DNA of 64,000 nucleotides from Apodospora peruviana (Eukaryota > Ascomycota > Sordariomycetes > Sordariales > Lasiosphaeriaceae), in the NCBI GenBank assembly GCA_033439685.1, contig JAUEDM010000007.1, forward strand, positions 2,718,501 through 2,782,500. The letters are read 5' to 3'. Position 1 is the first letter of the stretch. Every line of letters starts with the position of its first letter. The position numbers were made by a program, and so were the translations under genes. The notes below the pieces were generated by a model. The model had not been told where the DNA came from. It ran no database searches and worked only from the letters and a program-made list of their open reading frames with translations. Positions 63,151 through 64,000 of this stretch are shown piece after piece.

Positions 63151-63159
63151 TTTTATATT
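63151..63159 (-). promoter_or_regulatory. TATA box of the 76-aa gene
   Basis: AATATAAAAAG on the minus strand, about 60 bp upstream of the start codon at 63094. Confidence 0.6.
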
Positions 63160-64000
63160 CTGAGACAGAGAGAACTGATAAGGATGATGAAGAAGAGAAA
63201 AAGGTCTGTCCGTCCAAAGATCCATAAATACAGTGGTTTTGTGGCCCGTGCCATAGCCATGACGACAACATGGTCCTCAGCAGAGCCAATCACCGCCACG
63301 GTAACCAAGGCCGTAGGCGCCCGCATTGGGGTTTCAACGCACTACTGGTTATGTAGGAGAGCAGAAGCCGCACCATGCGTCAAGGAGCGCCTGACCCGGA
63401 GCAGAACGCCCGGGCCGGCCACTGGCTGATGGTCAGCCGTCAGCGAGGCTCGGGCTGGGGGAACGCTTGGGGAGCCATCAAGATGCTTGGAAGGCCCGCC
63501 AATAGAGAGTCGCTGAGCCGCTCCGCTGCATCTTTTCACTATGCCTTGCCCGTATATGTAAAAACGGCCCTGACATTGTGATGGATATACATAACAACCA
63601 ATAAAGGGGGCTGCCAGGATTGGGGGGAGAAAGATAAGGGAAATAATCGGAAATAGCCATTGTAAGAGGAGGAAGAGGGGATGGAAGCAGAGATCAGTCA
63701 ATTTGGAACAGAGCCAGATCTTCCTCTGTCACTACCGCTCAAAATGGTCATAGAATTGGGGGGAAAACCGTTCCTACCATTATGCCTGTGCGTGACGAAT
63801 AGCCGTGTTAACTACCTACCTCGTCCGCCTGGTGATAATACATCCAATTACCCATGCTCTCCTATGTTTTTCTAACCCTCTTAGATATCGCTTTGTCGGC
63901 TGGCAGGTTTTACTTTGCTATTGAAACTGCACGTTCATTCCATATCTCGCTGTATGATCTAACACCCCTACCAGCTCCTTCCCAAGGTTCGTATCTGCGG
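63160..64000. other. Window end, no supported gene
   Basis: Short frames on both strands without domain, start context or codon signal. Part of this must be the upstream region of the minus-strand 76-aa gene. Confidence 0.4.

Overview
The window looks like nuclear DNA of a filamentous ascomycete (Pezizomycotina, probably Sordariomycetes). The signs are short GT-AG introns of about 50-100 nt with CTAAC-type branch points, GC-rich codon use, and fungus-restricted families: DUF2434, C2H2 plus Zn2Cys6 regulators, NmrA-like reductases, fungal BTB proteins and small secreted proteins. No rRNA, tRNA or CRISPR array was found.

Layout. (1) 1-11.6 kb is ordinary core genome: a C2H2 transcription factor (3.7-5.8 kb), a convergent seven-TM DUF2434 protein (7.6-9.35 kb) and, divergent from that, the Golgi tethering subunit COG5 (10.2-11.6 kb). 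(2) 11.6-19 kb is decayed. It holds a broken coiled-coil gene with frame-shifting repeats, a relic with a histone H3-like fold, a possible F-box/LRR relic and AT-rich stretches. (3) 19.3-20.7 kb is a secreted protein with a C-terminal carbohydrate-binding-like domain and one frame break. (4) 20.7-28.7 kb is a mosaic of gene fragments. Three are recognisable, all on the minus strand and all from RNA-processing genes: Prp39, a Trf4/Cid14-type nucleotidyltransferase and Prp8. (5) 29.3-38.3 kb holds an NmrA-like reductase, a C2H2/Zn2Cys6 transcription factor with two oversized introns, and an FAD monooxygenase, which resembles a small metabolic cluster. (6) 38.3-52.7 kb is accessory: tandem repeats, a kinase-like gene cut short by a foldback element, a small secreted protein, a BTB relic split by a 101-bp insertion, and minisatellites. 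(7) 52.8-58.0 kb carries an intact BTB/POZ protein with two AT-hooks. About 3.4 kb of tandem repeats lie upstream of it, and many units carry a TATA-like site and splice-donor-like sites facing the gene. (8) 58-64 kb holds small hypothetical genes, including a well-supported two-exon 76-aa gene and an overlapping eight-cysteine secreted protein.

The strongest candidate for something undescribed is the repeat field in front of the BTB/AT-hook gene. It reads as tandemly duplicated promoter or first-exon units, with a proximal set of acceptor/8-10-nt/donor modules, all pointing at a splice acceptor just before the BTB start codon. This is inferred from sequence only and needs transcript data.
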